From an uncultured beta proteobacterium (GTDB lineage Bacteria > Pseudomonadota > Gammaproteobacteria > Burkholderiales > Burkholderiaceae_C), in assembly GCA_903870065.1 (NCBI GenBank), contig CAIQBN010000384.1:1-44867 (forward strand): DNA of 44,867 nt. Reading direction: 5' to 3'. Both the position numbers and the translations under genes were made by a program. Shown piece after piece: positions 8,932 through 17,981 of this stretch. The notes beneath the pieces are model-generated. The model did no database searches and was not told the DNA's origin. It was given only the letters and a program-made list of their open reading frames with translations. Numbering within the stretch: position 1 is the first letter of the stretch; every line of letters begins with the position of its first letter.

Positions 8932-10692
8932 ATGACGGAGTCCGTGACAACCCACTCCTGGTTGGGTCCCGGTAGTTCCGATATCGAGACCCGCCAGTCG
9001 AGCATCTCCCATGAGTTGATCCGTCAGTGGCAGGGTTTCATGACCGCCAGACTGGTTTTAGGTTTCATGCTGGTCACCTTGCTAGCAGCCCTCCAGGCGA
9101 GTGGCGCCGCACAAAACAAAGCATTGATTGCAATCAGTCTGGCCTACCTTGCCGGCACGCTTGCGAGCAAAATGTTTATCCAGCCGCGCCCCCTGGGCCA
9201 GTCCTTTAACCGTGTCTGGGGAGCCCTGGTTGGTATTGATTTACTGACATTTTCGGCACTGCAAATGCTGCAGGATGGCCCCGGCAACTCCACCTCCATC
9301 AATTACACACCGCTTTTTGCGCTGCCACTGCTGCTCGCCTCAGTGCTCGGTTCGCTGCGGCTGGCTTTGGGAACTGCTGCCGGTATCACCATGCTGATAT
9401 TGGGCGGGTCTATCTTGGTTTTTCTGCGCAGCCCGGTTGACTCACCGCCGTATTTTGTGCAACCGGCACTGAGTGGAGCAGGCTATTTCGCCATCGCCTG
9501 GCTGTCCAATCAACTCGCCAGCCGGCTGGCAACCGAAGGCCTACGTGCAAGCCAAAGCCAACTCGCAGCATCCATACAGCGGCAGGTCAACTCATTGGTA
9601 ATTGAATCGTTACCCGACGGTGTGCTGATCGTTGACGATCGCGGGCGTGTGCATGCCGCCAACCCGTCAGCGCGTCACATGCTGGGCTCAAGCCTGGCAC
9701 TGCACGCAATGGCTTTTGACCTGAAGGACGAACCCGGATGGCGCCCGCTGCTTGATCTGACTCGGCGCAGCGTCGGCACCAGCGAAAGCCATGAAGAGGA
9801 CGTGGTGATAAGCCACGGCGGCCAGGGCCCGCGACGCCTGCATGCTCGCACCCGCCTTGCTGCGCCGCACGGCAATCTCGGCGAAAGTCTCTGCGTACTG
9901 TTCCTGCAGGACCAGCGTGAACTGGAAGCCCGCATGCGAACCGAAAAACTCGCTGGCATGGGTCGCATGTCAACTGCCGTAGCACACGAAATTCGCAATC
10001 CGCTCGCTGCAATTTCCCAGGCCAACGCACTGCTCGATGAAGACATCACCGACCCCAAGTTGAAAAAGCTCACGGCCATGGTGGGCCAGAACGCCAAGCG
10101 CCTTGAAAAAATTGTGAATGACATTCTCAACATTTCGCGCATACAGCCCTACGATGAGAGTTATCTGATTCCACCGGTGGAGCTCAAAACCGCAATCCAC
10201 CGCATTTGCCAGGATTGGGCCGCTCAAAGCGGTTGTGCAGACCAACTGAAAGTAACCGAAGGTGAAACCGCCGCAGCTGTGCGCTTTGATAGTGAGCACC
10301 TGCGACGTGTCATGGTCAATCTGCTAGACAACGCACGACGCCATACCACCGACATGCCAGAGTCCATTCAGGTCACCGTCAGCGCAATCGACACCCAGCG
10401 CGTCAGCATTTCCGTGTGGAGCGATGCGCCGCCGATGGACCAGTCAGTCGAACGCCATTTGTTTGAACCCTTTTTTTCATCGGACAGTCGATCCAGTGGA
10501 CTGGGGCTTTTTATCTGTCGTGAACTGTGTGAACGAAACGATGCTTCCCTCATCTACCAGCGCAACATACGCATGGCTCGGGAAAACCAGACTGAAGGCA
10601 ACGATTTTCTGATAACACTGAATCGGGTTGACCCACCCGATAATGCCGCCACGGCTGAAATATCCACAACACCATGGCAAGTCAATCCGTAA
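8932..10692 (+). CDS. pilS: Sensor histidine kinase PilS of the type IV pilus two-component system
   Basis: A 586-residue sensor kinase. Six hydrophobic segments cover about residues 38-195, then a PAS-like region (about 220-330, VNSLVIESLPDGVLIVDDRGRV), a HisKA domain with phospho-acceptor His352 (AHEIRNPLAAI), and a HATPase domain with NLLDNARRH (N box), FEPFF and SGLGLFI. The usual DxGxG G1 box is degenerate here (SVWSDAPPMD), a feature I remember for many PilS proteins. In Pseudomonas, PilS senses pilin in the membrane and controls PilR to set pilA transcription. The gene starts directly after the upstream stop and overlaps pilR by 19 nt, so the two are translationally coupled. No pilA is in the window. 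Confidence 0.92.
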   Translation: MTESVTTHSWLGPGSSDIETRQSSISHELIRQWQGFMTARLVLGFMLVTLLAALQASGAAQNKALIAISLAYLAGTLASKMFIQPRPLGQSFNRVWGALVGIDLLTFSALQMLQDGPGNSTSINYTPLFALPLLLASVLGSLRLALGTAAGITMLILGGSILVFLRSPVDSPPYFVQPALSGAGYFAIAWLSNQLASRLATEGLRASQSQLAASIQRQVNSLVIESLPDGVLIVDDRGRVHAANPSARHMLGSSLALHAMAFDLKDEPGWRPLLDLTRRSVGTSESHEEDVVISHGGQGPRRLHARTRLAAPHGNLGESLCVLFLQDQRELEARMRTEKLAGMGRMSTAVAHEIRNPLAAISQANALLDEDITDPKLKKLTAMVGQNAKRLEKIVNDILNISRIQPYDESYLIPPVELKTAIHRICQDWAAQSGCADQLKVTEGETAAAVRFDSEHLRRVMVNLLDNARRHTTDMPESIQVTVSAIDTQRVSISVWSDAPPMDQSVERHLFEPFFSSDSRSSGLGLFICRELCERNDASLIYQRNIRMARENQTEGNDFLITLNRVDPPDNAATAEISTTPWQVNP

Positions 10693-12137
10693 CGACCAAC
10701 GCGCACATTCTGGTAATTGACGACGAACCGGATCTGCGGACCCTTTATGAACTCACGCTATTGCGCGAGGGGTACCGCGTCCAAACAGCGGGTAGTGTCG
10801 CAGAGGCAATGCGCGCGATAGACACTCAGCGATTTGATGTTCTGATCACCGACATGCGCCTGCCAGACGGGCTGGGGATCGATATCCTCCACCGAATGCG
10901 TGACGAACGACGGTCCGAGCGTTGTATTGTGATAACCGCACACGGTTCCGCAGAAAACGCGGTCGAATCCCTCAAGGCTGGCGCCTTTGACTACCTGACA
11001 AAGCCAGTCGATTTGAGCCAGTTTCGTGTAGCCATCGCGTCGGCGATCCAGGGTCTGGCGCCCAAAGCGGGGCCCGCTCGCCGGGCAACCGATTGGACTC
11101 ACTCGGAATCCAGCGCCGCCGCCCCACTGGGTCAGTTGGCGCTGGCCCGACTGGCCGGCGAGTCTGCCGTCATGCGAGGCGTCAAAGAGCGCATCATCAA
11201 GGTGGCCCGCAGCATGGCCCCGGTATTGATTCAGGGCGAATCCGGTACCGGCAAGGAACTGGTTGCATGCGCTTTGCATGCCAATAGCCACCGTTGCACC
11301 GGTCCCTGGGTCGCGGTGAATTGCAGTGCAATTCCCGAAAACCTGCTGGAAACCGAGTTTTTTGGAGCGAAAAAAGGGGCTTACACGGGGTCGATTCACG
11401 ACCGGGAGGGGTTTTTTCAGGCTTCCAAGGGTGGGACTCTCTTTCTCGACGAAATTGGGGACTTGCCGCTGGCGATGCAGTCTAAACTTTTACGTGCGAT
11501 CCAGGAACGCTGTGTGCGTCCGGTCGGGTCTACAGCCGAAGTCCCCGTCGATGTCCGGATTGTGAGTGCCACCCACAAAGATCTACCGGCCGAGGTTGCG
11601 GCGGGGCGGTTTCGCCAGGACCTCTTTTACCGTCTAAACGTCATAGACATCAACATCCCGCCACTGCGCGAGCGCTCCGAGGACCTGCCGGCCCTGTGCA
11701 AAGCATTGCTGGAGCGGATTGCCGATGAGGCACAAATTGAAGTGCCCGGGATGGCGCCTGGCGCGATCGAACAGCTCATGCAACTTCCCCTGCGTGGCAA
11801 TGTTCGCGAACTCGAAAACCTGCTACATCGTGCGCTGGCGCTGTCTGAAGGTGCCGCACTTCAACTCGACGAGATTCAATCGCCCCTGAGTGGATCAGTT
11901 CCGCTTGACAATTACCCGCCCGAGGCCACCGAGGCAAGCTGTGAAAGCTCGCTCCCTACAGATCTTCAGGGTCACCTCGACCAGCAAGAACGCGAGATTC
12001 TGGTCAAGACACTGAAGGAGACCGGCTTCAACCGCACATTGGCTGCAACCCGGCTTGGATTGAGCCTGCGCCAGATCCGTTATCGCATTGCGCGATTGAA
12101 GATCGATGTTCCAAAAGACGATGGACCCGAAGAATAG
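10674..12137 (+). CDS. pilR: Sigma54-dependent response regulator PilR
   Basis: A 487-residue NtrC-type activator. The receiver domain (about 8-125) has the acidic pair in VIDDEPD, phospho-acceptor Asp60 (LITDMRLPDG) and the conserved Lys in YLTKPVD. The AAA+ domain has Walker A GESGTGKELVA, the sigma54-contact loop KKGAYTGS (GAYTG in place of GAFTG), Walker B LFLDEIGDL and the R-finger region FRQDLFYRLNV. A Fis-type helix-turn-helix lies at the C-terminus (LAATRLGLSLRQIRYRI). In known systems it activates pilA from a sigma54 promoter. The start lies inside pilS and the end overlaps ampD by 17 nt, which makes this part of one tightly packed transcription unit. Confidence 0.95.
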   Translation: MASQSVTTNAHILVIDDEPDLRTLYELTLLREGYRVQTAGSVAEAMRAIDTQRFDVLITDMRLPDGLGIDILHRMRDERRSERCIVITAHGSAENAVESLKAGAFDYLTKPVDLSQFRVAIASAIQGLAPKAGPARRATDWTHSESSAAAPLGQLALARLAGESAVMRGVKERIIKVARSMAPVLIQGESGTGKELVACALHANSHRCTGPWVAVNCSAIPENLLETEFFGAKKGAYTGSIHDREGFFQASKGGTLFLDEIGDLPLAMQSKLLRAIQERCVRPVGSTAEVPVDVRIVSATHKDLPAEVAAGRFRQDLFYRLNVIDINIPPLRERSEDLPALCKALLERIADEAQIEVPGMAPGAIEQLMQLPLRGNVRELENLLHRALALSEGAALQLDEIQSPLSGSVPLDNYPPEATEASCESSLPTDLQGHLDQQEREILVKTLKETGFNRTLAATRLGLSLRQIRYRIARLKIDVPKDDGPEE

Positions 12138-12735
12138 ACCGGAACACGCGCGCGCCAGCGCATGGGAAAACGGTTGGTACCGTTTGGCGCATCATCTGGC
12201 ATCACCCAATTTCGGCGCACGACCCGCCGGCACCCAAGTAGACCTGGTGGTGCTGCATTCCATCAGCTTGCCCCCAGGAAGATTCGGCGGAAACGAGGTT
12301 CAGGAACTGTTCACCAACCGCCTTGACTGGGAGGCGCATCCCTACTTCAAGCAAATTGAAGGATTGAAGGTCTCATCGCACTTCTACATACGCCGAACCG
12401 GGGTCTTGTGGCAGTTTGTGAGTTGCAAGCATCGCGCCTGGCATGCCGGCGCATCACACTACCGCGGACGATCCAACTGCAACGACGACTCCATCGGCAT
12501 TGAGCTCGAAGGACTGGAAGGCACCGAGTTTGAACCAGCACAGTACGAAATACTCAGCACGCTCTGCCAGGAAATACTCCTGTACTACCCAATTGCCCAC
12601 ATTGCAGGCCACGAACATATTGCACCAGGACGCAAGTGTGACCCGGGACCTGGCTTAGATTGGACTTTGTTACAAAAAGGTTTGGGACTGTCGGACCGGT
12701 ATTTTCCAGCCTCGGTCATCACAAGAAGCGGCTAA
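12121..12735 (+). CDS. ampD: 1,6-anhydro-N-acetylmuramoyl-L-alanine amidase AmpD
   Basis: A 204-residue cytoplasmic zinc amidase that removes the peptide from anhydroMurNAc-peptides during peptidoglycan recycling and so limits AmpR-type signalling. Zinc ligands are visible as His in VVLHSISLP, His in IAGHEHIAPGRKCDPG and the Asp of the same motif. Other conserved parts are VSSHFYIRRTGVLWQFV, AWHAGASHYRGR and NDDSIGIELEG. E. coli AmpD has 183 residues, so this one carries a few extra at each end. ATG 12121 is chosen; ATG 12106 would add five residues and increase the overlap with pilR. AmpD fits with mpl and nagA elsewhere in the window, though they are separate units. Confidence 0.95.
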   Translation: MDPKNRPEHARASAWENGWYRLAHHLASPNFGARPAGTQVDLVVLHSISLPPGRFGGNEVQELFTNRLDWEAHPYFKQIEGLKVSSHFYIRRTGVLWQFVSCKHRAWHAGASHYRGRSNCNDDSIGIELEGLEGTEFEPAQYEILSTLCQEILLYYPIAHIAGHEHIAPGRKCDPGPGLDWTLLQKGLGLSDRYFPASVITRSG

Positions 12736-12946
12736 CGCGCCTCGGCGGAGTGGGGTCGCCGATGCTGTCAATTTAGCACTCAAAGCCGCACCCCGACTGC
12801 AGTCTCCATATTCCACGCCATTTTTCAGGCTATCCCCATTGCAGCGCCGTGTCCACATGGGGTCGCAAAACCTAAACCATCTGCCAAAACTACAAATCAC
12901 AAGCACATTTCTGTCCAATTTGCACATTGGCAAATATTCACCAAAA

Positions 12947-12994
12947 ACACTACCGGTAGTGGCTTGCATGCACCAAACACCCCATATATAGTGT
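12947..12994 (+). promoter_or_regulatory. Two NrdR-type boxes upstream of nrdA
   Basis: Box 1 (12947-12962) is acactaccggtagtgg and box 2 (12979-12994) is accccatatatagtgt. Both resemble the NrdR consensus acaCwATATAwwGtgt; box 2 matches it at about 14 of 16 positions. Their starts are 32 bp apart, about three helical turns, which is the spacing expected for paired NrdR boxes. The TATATA core of box 2 could also serve as a -10 element. NrdR (not in this window) represses ribonucleotide reductase genes when dATP/ATP is bound. Confidence 0.75.
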
Positions 12995-13005
12995 GCTTTG
13001 TCATA

Positions 13006-13050
13006 AACGACCTGTGAATGGTCGTTGACTGTGTATCGGTCAAACTGACC
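13006..13050 (+). other. Two small inverted repeats in the nrdA leader
   Basis: AACGACC-tgtgaat-GGTCGTT (13006-13026) is a perfect 7-bp stem and GGTCA-aac-TGACC (13038-13050) a perfect 5-bp stem. They lie between the NrdR boxes and the nrdA ribosome-binding site GAGGAA (about 13079), probably within the 5' untranslated region. No role can be assigned. The rest of 12736-13088 shows no other gene-like feature. Confidence 0.5.
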
Positions 13051-13088
13051 TGTGACGCCCTACATCAACCGAATTAGACGAGGAATTC

Positions 13089-16010
13089 ATGCTCACTGCT
13101 TCCAATCCGGCACCGGCGCTTGCTGCGTTGCGCCAACCTATAACCGATACGCTGGCCGATGGTGGCTCGCTCAAGTTACTGGCCGATTACCAGATCATCC
13201 GACGCAACGGTGCAGTCGTCCCCTTCGAGCCTAACAAGATCGTCGTCGCCATGATGAAGGCGTTTTTGGCGGTGCATGGCACCCAAGGTGCTGCGTCTGC
13301 CAGCGTGCGGGAAGTGGTGGAGACCCTCACCCGCCAAGTCATCCGGGCCCTTGTTCGGTCGCGCCCGGGTGGCGGCACCTTTCATATTGAAGACGTACAG
13401 GATCAGGTTGAGCTTGGCTTGATGCGCGATGGGCACCATGAAATTGCTCGCGCCTACGTGTTGTACCGTGAGCGACGCACGCAAGAACGCGCTAGGCAGG
13501 TCACCCTGTCAGCGCCAGTTGCCCAGGTACTGCACGCGATAGAAGGTGGCCAGCGGGTTGTGCTCGACCTGGAGCGCCTGACGGCGCTGATTGAAGCTGC
13601 CTGCAGTGGCCTGGGCGAGGATGTCAAGGCCGCACCCATCCTGGCAGAAACCATGCGAAACCTTTACGACGGCGTCCCGATGGACGAGGTCTATAAAGCA
13701 TCGATCCTGGCAGCACGCACGCTGATCGAAAAGGACCCCGACTACACCTACGCTACGGCGCGCCTGCTGTTCCACACCATTTCGCGGGAGGTGCTGGGCC
13801 ACGATGTCGAGGCCGGTGCAATGAAAAATGTCTACACCGACTACTTCCCCGCCTTCATCCGCCGCGGGATTACAGCTGAGTTGCTTGATGAGCGGCTGGC
13901 GCAGTTCGACCTCAAACGTCTGGCTTGCGCGTTGAAATCCGAGCGCGACCATCAATTTGATTACCTGGGATTGCAAACACTCTACGACCGTTATTTTCTG
14001 CACGAAGGCAAAACCCGGATCGAATTGCCGCAGGCATTCTTCATGCGGGTCGCAATGGGTCTGGCGCTCAACGAAATTGATCGCGAAGCACGCGCAATCG
14101 AGTTTTACGAAGTGCTTTCTCGCTTTGACTTTATGTCGAGCACTCCAACCCTGTTTAACAGTGGCACTCGGCGTCCTCAGCTTTCTTCATGCTACCTGAC
14201 TACCGTGCCCGACGATCTAGATGGGATTTACGAGTCGATCAAAGAGAATGCGTTACTGTCCAAATTTGCCGGCGGATTGGGCAATGACTGGACGCGCGTG
14301 CGGGCACTGGGCTCGCATATCAAGGGGACAAACGGGGAATCGCAGGGTGTCGTACCATTTTTGAAAGTGGTAAACGACACGGCCGTTGCTGTAAATCAGG
14401 GGGGCAAGCGCAAGGGCGCGGTTTGCACGTACCTTGAAACGTGGCACCTGGACATCGAAGAATTTCTGGAACTGCGCAAAAACACGGGCGATGACAGGCG
14501 GCGAACCCACGACATGAATACCGCCAACTGGGTTCCAGACCTATTTATGCGCCGCGTCATGGAAAAAGGAACCTGGACCCTGTTCTCGCCGTCCAGCGTG
14601 CCAGACCTGCATGACCTGTACGGTGCAGAATTTGAAAAGGCCTATTTGGTTTATGAGCAAAGGGCTGCGCGCGGCGAAATCCAACCTGCACGCACCATCG
14701 AGGCCAGCGATCTGTGGCGCAAGATGCTGACCATGCTGTTTGAGACCGGACACCCCTGGATCACCTTTAAAGATGCCTGCAATGTCCGGTCGCCCCAGCA
14801 GCATGTCGGCGTCGTGCATTCCAGCAATCTATGCACCGAGATAACCTTGAACACCTCCGATACTGAGACCGCTGTCTGCAATCTCGGCTCAATCAACTTG
14901 CGCCAACACTTGGCCGATGGCGCACTGGACCATGACAAGCTTCGCCGCACCGTTACCACAGCGATGCGCATGCTCGACAACGTCATTGACATCAACTACT
15001 ACGCTGTCAAAAAGGCCCGCGACGCAAATTTGCGCCACCGTCCGGTGGGTTTGGGTGTTATGGCTTTTCAGGATTGCCTGTACGAGTTGCGCGTGCCTTA
15101 TGCCAGTGAAGCTGCAGTGCAGTTTGCCGACACGTCGATGGAGGCAGTCTGCTATTACGCCTATTGGGCTTCCACTGAACTTGCAAAAGAGCGTGGCAGG
15201 TATTCCAGCTATAAAGGATCTCTGTGGGACCAAGGCATCTTGCCGGCGGACACAATCGACATGCTGACCCATGCGCGGGGCGGGTACGTCGAGGTTGATC
15301 TTTCATCCACGCTGGACTGGGATGCGTTGCGCAAGAAGATTGCCGCCGATGGCATGCGCAACTCCAATTGCGTAGCCATCGCACCGACCGCCACGATTTC
15401 CAACATCATCGGCGTGGATGCATCGATAGAACCCAGCTTTGGAAACCTATCGGTCAAGTCCAATTTGTCGGGTGAATTCACAGTGATCAACGGCTACTTG
15501 GTAAAGGATCTGAAGAGACTAGGATTGTGGGACGATGTCATGGTGATGGATCTGAAACACTTTGACGGATCGCTCGGTCCCATCGACCGCGTGCCACAAG
15601 AAGTCAAGCGCTTGTATGCAACGGCCTTCGAGGTCGAAACCCAGTGGTTGGTCGAGGCTGCGGCGCGACGTCAGAAGTGGATTGATCAGGCGCAATCGCT
15701 AAACATTTACATCGCTGGCGCCTCTGGTAAGAAGTTGGACGAGACGTACAAGCTGGCTTGGTTGCGTGGACTCAAAACCACTTACTACTTGCGCACCACG
15801 TCTGCAACCCACGCGGAAAAATCAACCGTTGCGGCGGGCAAGATGAATGCAGTTTCATCTGGCAATGACGCCACCGGGTCGTTGCGCACATCGCCAGCGA
15901 TGAACGCAATCGCCGCTGCGGCGCGTGCCCAGATTGATGCAGCAAACTACGTGGCCACCGACATTAAATTTTGCGGCGTCGATGATCCAACATGCGAGTC
16001 ATGCCAGTAG
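13089..16010 (+). CDS. nrdA: Ribonucleoside-diphosphate reductase class Ia, alpha subunit
   Basis: A 973-residue catalytic subunit that reduces ribonucleoside diphosphates to deoxy forms with NrdB. An N-terminal ATP-cone (about 30-140: IIRRNGAVVPFEPNKIVVAM) binds the dATP/ATP activity effector. Active-site cysteines are Cys368 (SSCYLTT), Cys582 (SNLCTEI, the thiyl-radical position) and Cys597 (AVCNLGSINL). The distance 368-582 equals the 225-439 distance in E. coli NrdA. The C-terminal tail FCGVDDPTCESCQ carries the shuttle cysteines that exchange with thioredoxin or glutaredoxin. At 973 residues it is about 200 longer than the E. coli enzyme; the surplus lies mainly N-terminal to Cys368. The ATG has a GAGGAA ribosome-binding site. 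Regulation by NrdR is predicted from the boxes upstream. Confidence 0.97.
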   Translation: MLTASNPAPALAALRQPITDTLADGGSLKLLADYQIIRRNGAVVPFEPNKIVVAMMKAFLAVHGTQGAASASVREVVETLTRQVIRALVRSRPGGGTFHIEDVQDQVELGLMRDGHHEIARAYVLYRERRTQERARQVTLSAPVAQVLHAIEGGQRVVLDLERLTALIEAACSGLGEDVKAAPILAETMRNLYDGVPMDEVYKASILAARTLIEKDPDYTYATARLLFHTISREVLGHDVEAGAMKNVYTDYFPAFIRRGITAELLDERLAQFDLKRLACALKSERDHQFDYLGLQTLYDRYFLHEGKTRIELPQAFFMRVAMGLALNEIDREARAIEFYEVLSRFDFMSSTPTLFNSGTRRPQLSSCYLTTVPDDLDGIYESIKENALLSKFAGGLGNDWTRVRALGSHIKGTNGESQGVVPFLKVVNDTAVAVNQGGKRKGAVCTYLETWHLDIEEFLELRKNTGDDRRRTHDMNTANWVPDLFMRRVMEKGTWTLFSPSSVPDLHDLYGAEFEKAYLVYEQRAARGEIQPARTIEASDLWRKMLTMLFETGHPWITFKDACNVRSPQQHVGVVHSSNLCTEITLNTSDTETAVCNLGSINLRQHLADGALDHDKLRRTVTTAMRMLDNVIDINYYAVKKARDANLRHRPVGLGVMAFQDCLYELRVPYASEAAVQFADTSMEAVCYYAYWASTELAKERGRYSSYKGSLWDQGILPADTIDMLTHARGGYVEVDLSSTLDWDALRKKIAADGMRNSNCVAIAPTATISNIIGVDASIEPSFGNLSVKSNLSGEFTVINGYLVKDLKRLGLWDDVMVMDLKHFDGSLGPIDRVPQEVKRLYATAFEVETQWLVEAAARRQKWIDQAQSLNIYIAGASGKKLDETYKLAWLRGLKTTYYLRTTSATHAEKSTVAAGKMNAVSSGNDATGSLRTSPAMNAIAAAARAQIDAANYVATDIKFCGVDDPTCESCQ

Positions 16011-16130
16011 ACAACAGCGGCAACGCCTAGGCGTCGGCGATGCTATTGAACAACACATATTTGCAACGAAATGCATGATTACTTTTCATTTCATTTCGCT
16101 GCTCTCATAATCCGCAGATTGGAATAATTT

Positions 16131-17264
16131 ATGTTGACCTGGGACGAAGAAGTCAAGCCCACATCGCTACCTAATTTTGCGTTCACGCCGTCGGAAAACC
16201 TGTCGGTCGAGCGAGCGCCCAACTCCCCTCCAAAGTCCGCCCCACCCCTTCGCATGAAGGCAGCGGACAAGCGCATCATCAATGGAAAAACGGACGTTAA
16301 CCAATTGGTTCCGTTCAAATACAAATGGGCTTGGGAAAAATATCTGGCAAGCTGTGCCAACCATTGGATGCCGCAAGAAGTCAACATGACACGCGACATT
16401 GCACTGTGGAAAAGTCCGACCGGTTTAACAGACGATGAGCGTCGCATCATCAAGCGTAATCTCGGTTTTTTTGTCACTGCGGATTCGCTAGCGGCCAACA
16501 ATATTGTTCTTGGGACCTATCGCCATATCACTGCGCCGGAATGCAGGCAGTTTCTGTTGCGGCAAGCGTTTGAAGAAGCGATTCACACCCACGCGTATCA
16601 ATACATCGTTGAATCACTTGGACTCGACGAGAGCGAAATATTCAACGCGTACAACGAGGTCCAATCAATACGTGACAAGGACCAATTCTTGATCCCGTTT
16701 ATTGAAGCGATCATGGATCCGCACTTCCATACCGGCACACCCGAGGCTGATCAGACACTGCTTAAGTCACTGATCGTTTTCGCCTGCCTGATGGAAGGTC
16801 TGTTCTTTTATGTCGGGTTCACCCAAATCCTGGCACTGGGACGACAAAACAAGATGACAGGCGCAGCCGAACAGTACCAGTACATCCTGCGTGATGAATC
16901 GATGCACTGCAATTTTGGAATCGATTTGATCAATCAACTCAAACTGGAAAACCCACAGCTGTGGACTGCTGAGTTCAAGGGCGAAATCCGGGCGCTTTTT
17001 GTCAAAGCGGTTGAGCTGGAATACCGTTATGCGGAAGACACGATGCCGCGTGGCGTGCTGGGAATGAACGCATCCATGTTCAGGGGATACTTGCGGTATA
17101 TCGCCAATCGGCGTGCCACCCAGATCGGCCTGGATGCCTTATTTCCGAATGAGGAAAATCCATTCCCTTGGATGAGCGAAATGATTGACTTGAAGAAGGA
17201 GCGTAACTTCTTTGAGACTCGCGTCATCGAATATCAGTCCGGCGGCGCTTTGTCGTGGGACTAA
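16131..17264 (+). CDS. nrdB: Ribonucleoside-diphosphate reductase class Ia, beta subunit
   Basis: A 377-residue diiron-tyrosyl radical subunit. Metal ligands can be read as Asp89 (NMTRDIALW), Glu149 and His152 (EEAIHTHAY), then Glu in LMEGLFFY and the pair in [11 protein letters not shown]. Tyr156, four residues after His152, occupies the radical-tyrosine position, so this is a radical-bearing class Ia subunit and not a Tyr-less class Ic form. The C-terminal tail ends QSGGALSWD, the part that docks on NrdA in the family. It follows nrdA in the same direction after 120 bp and is probably co-transcribed, with GGAAT about 8 nt before the ATG. The gap to nrdA contains no recognisable gene. Confidence 0.97.
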   Translation: MLTWDEEVKPTSLPNFAFTPSENLSVERAPNSPPKSAPPLRMKAADKRIINGKTDVNQLVPFKYKWAWEKYLASCANHWMPQEVNMTRDIALWKSPTGLTDDERRIIKRNLGFFVTADSLAANNIVLGTYRHITAPECRQFLLRQAFEEAIHTHAYQYIVESLGLDESEIFNAYNEVQSIRDKDQFLIPFIEAIMDPHFHTGTPEADQTLLKSLIVFACLMEGLFFYVGFTQILALGRQNKMTGAAEQYQYILRDESMHCNFGIDLINQLKLENPQLWTAEFKGEIRALFVKAVELEYRYAEDTMPRGVLGMNASMFRGYLRYIANRRATQIGLDALFPNEENPFPWMSEMIDLKKERNFFETRVIEYQSGGALSWD

Positions 17265-17433
17265 AAGGCACGATGCCAACCCTATTTCATCTCTCCACCA
17301 CCGCCCTTGTCCAGGGTGTAACGGCTGGATGTCACCAAGTTCATGTGGCTGGGATCCGACCCAACCGCATGCATCACTTCCTGCTTTCCAAACTGCAAGA
17401 AGTGCTCTTTGTAAATTGATCAAGGAGAAAATC

Positions 17434-17928
17434 ATGGCAACTGCAAAAAAACCGGCCGCAAAAAAGGCCGCTCCCGCAAAAAAGGCTGCACCAGCAAAAG
17501 CGGCTGCACCAGCAAAGAAAGTAGCGGCTGCTAAAAAAGCGGCTCCGGCGAAGAAAGCTGCACCTGTAAAGAAAGTCGCAGCCAAAAAGGCCGCTCCTGC
17601 CAAAAAAGCAGCGCCAGCAACAAAGGTAGCAGCCAAGAAGGCAGCTCCCGCGAAAAAGGCCGCAGCAAAAAGTGCAGCCCCTGCGAAAAAGGCTGCCCCG
17701 GCTAAAAAGGCAGCAGTAAAGAAAGCTGCTCCAGCCAAAAAGGCCGCTGCCAAGAAGGCGCCTGCCAAGAAAGCCGTTGTAGCGAAGAAGGCAGCCAAAA
17801 AGCCGGCTGCGAAGAAAGCCGCGAAAGCACCCGCTGCCGCTGCCGCAACCCCTGCAGCAGCATCTGCCGCTCAAACCACGCTAAACCCACAAGCGGCATG
17901 GCCCTTCCCGACATCCAGCAAACCCTGA
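17434..17928 (+). CDS. Histone H1-like, Lys/Ala/Pro repeat DNA-binding protein (AlgP/HU-tail type)
   Basis: A 164-residue, extremely basic low-complexity protein. Residues 3-140 consist almost entirely of AAPAKK, AAAKK and KVAAKK units; the last 25 residues (PAAASAAQTTLNPQAAWPFPTSSKP) are different. Such proteins resemble the C-terminal tail of eukaryotic histone H1 and AlgP/Hc1-type bacterial proteins, and are thought to bind DNA and condense or bridge the nucleoid. The ATG at 17434 is chosen because a strong AAGGAG lies 7 nt upstream; the longer frame upstream has no coding character. The repeats make the gene prone to length variation by slippage. A strong terminator follows at 17951. Confidence 0.85.
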   Translation: MATAKKPAAKKAAPAKKAAPAKAAAPAKKVAAAKKAAPAKKAAPVKKVAAKKAAPAKKAAPATKVAAKKAAPAKKAAAKSAAPAKKAAPAKKAAVKKAAPAKKAAAKKAPAKKAVVAKKAAKKPAAKKAAKAPAAAAATPAAASAAQTTLNPQAAWPFPTSSKP

Positions 17929-17950
17929 TTGTTCAGTTGCAGGAAATCAA

Positions 17951-17981
17951 AGCCCGGCACTGAAAAGTGTCGGGCTTTTTT
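17951..17981 (+). terminator. Rho-independent terminator of the H1-like gene, probably bidirectional
   Basis: Stem AGCCCGgCAct / agTGtCGGGCT around a GAAA loop, followed by six T residues. A run of A precedes the stem, so it could also act for the converging DUF3426 gene, whose stop codon lies in the T tract (17980-17982). Confidence 0.9.

Noticed and set aside
17139-17798. A 219-codon leftward open frame opposite the H1-like gene
   Set aside because: It is the mirror of the Lys/Ala/Pro repeat, giving an Ala/Phe/Gly-rich low-complexity product with no start signal.
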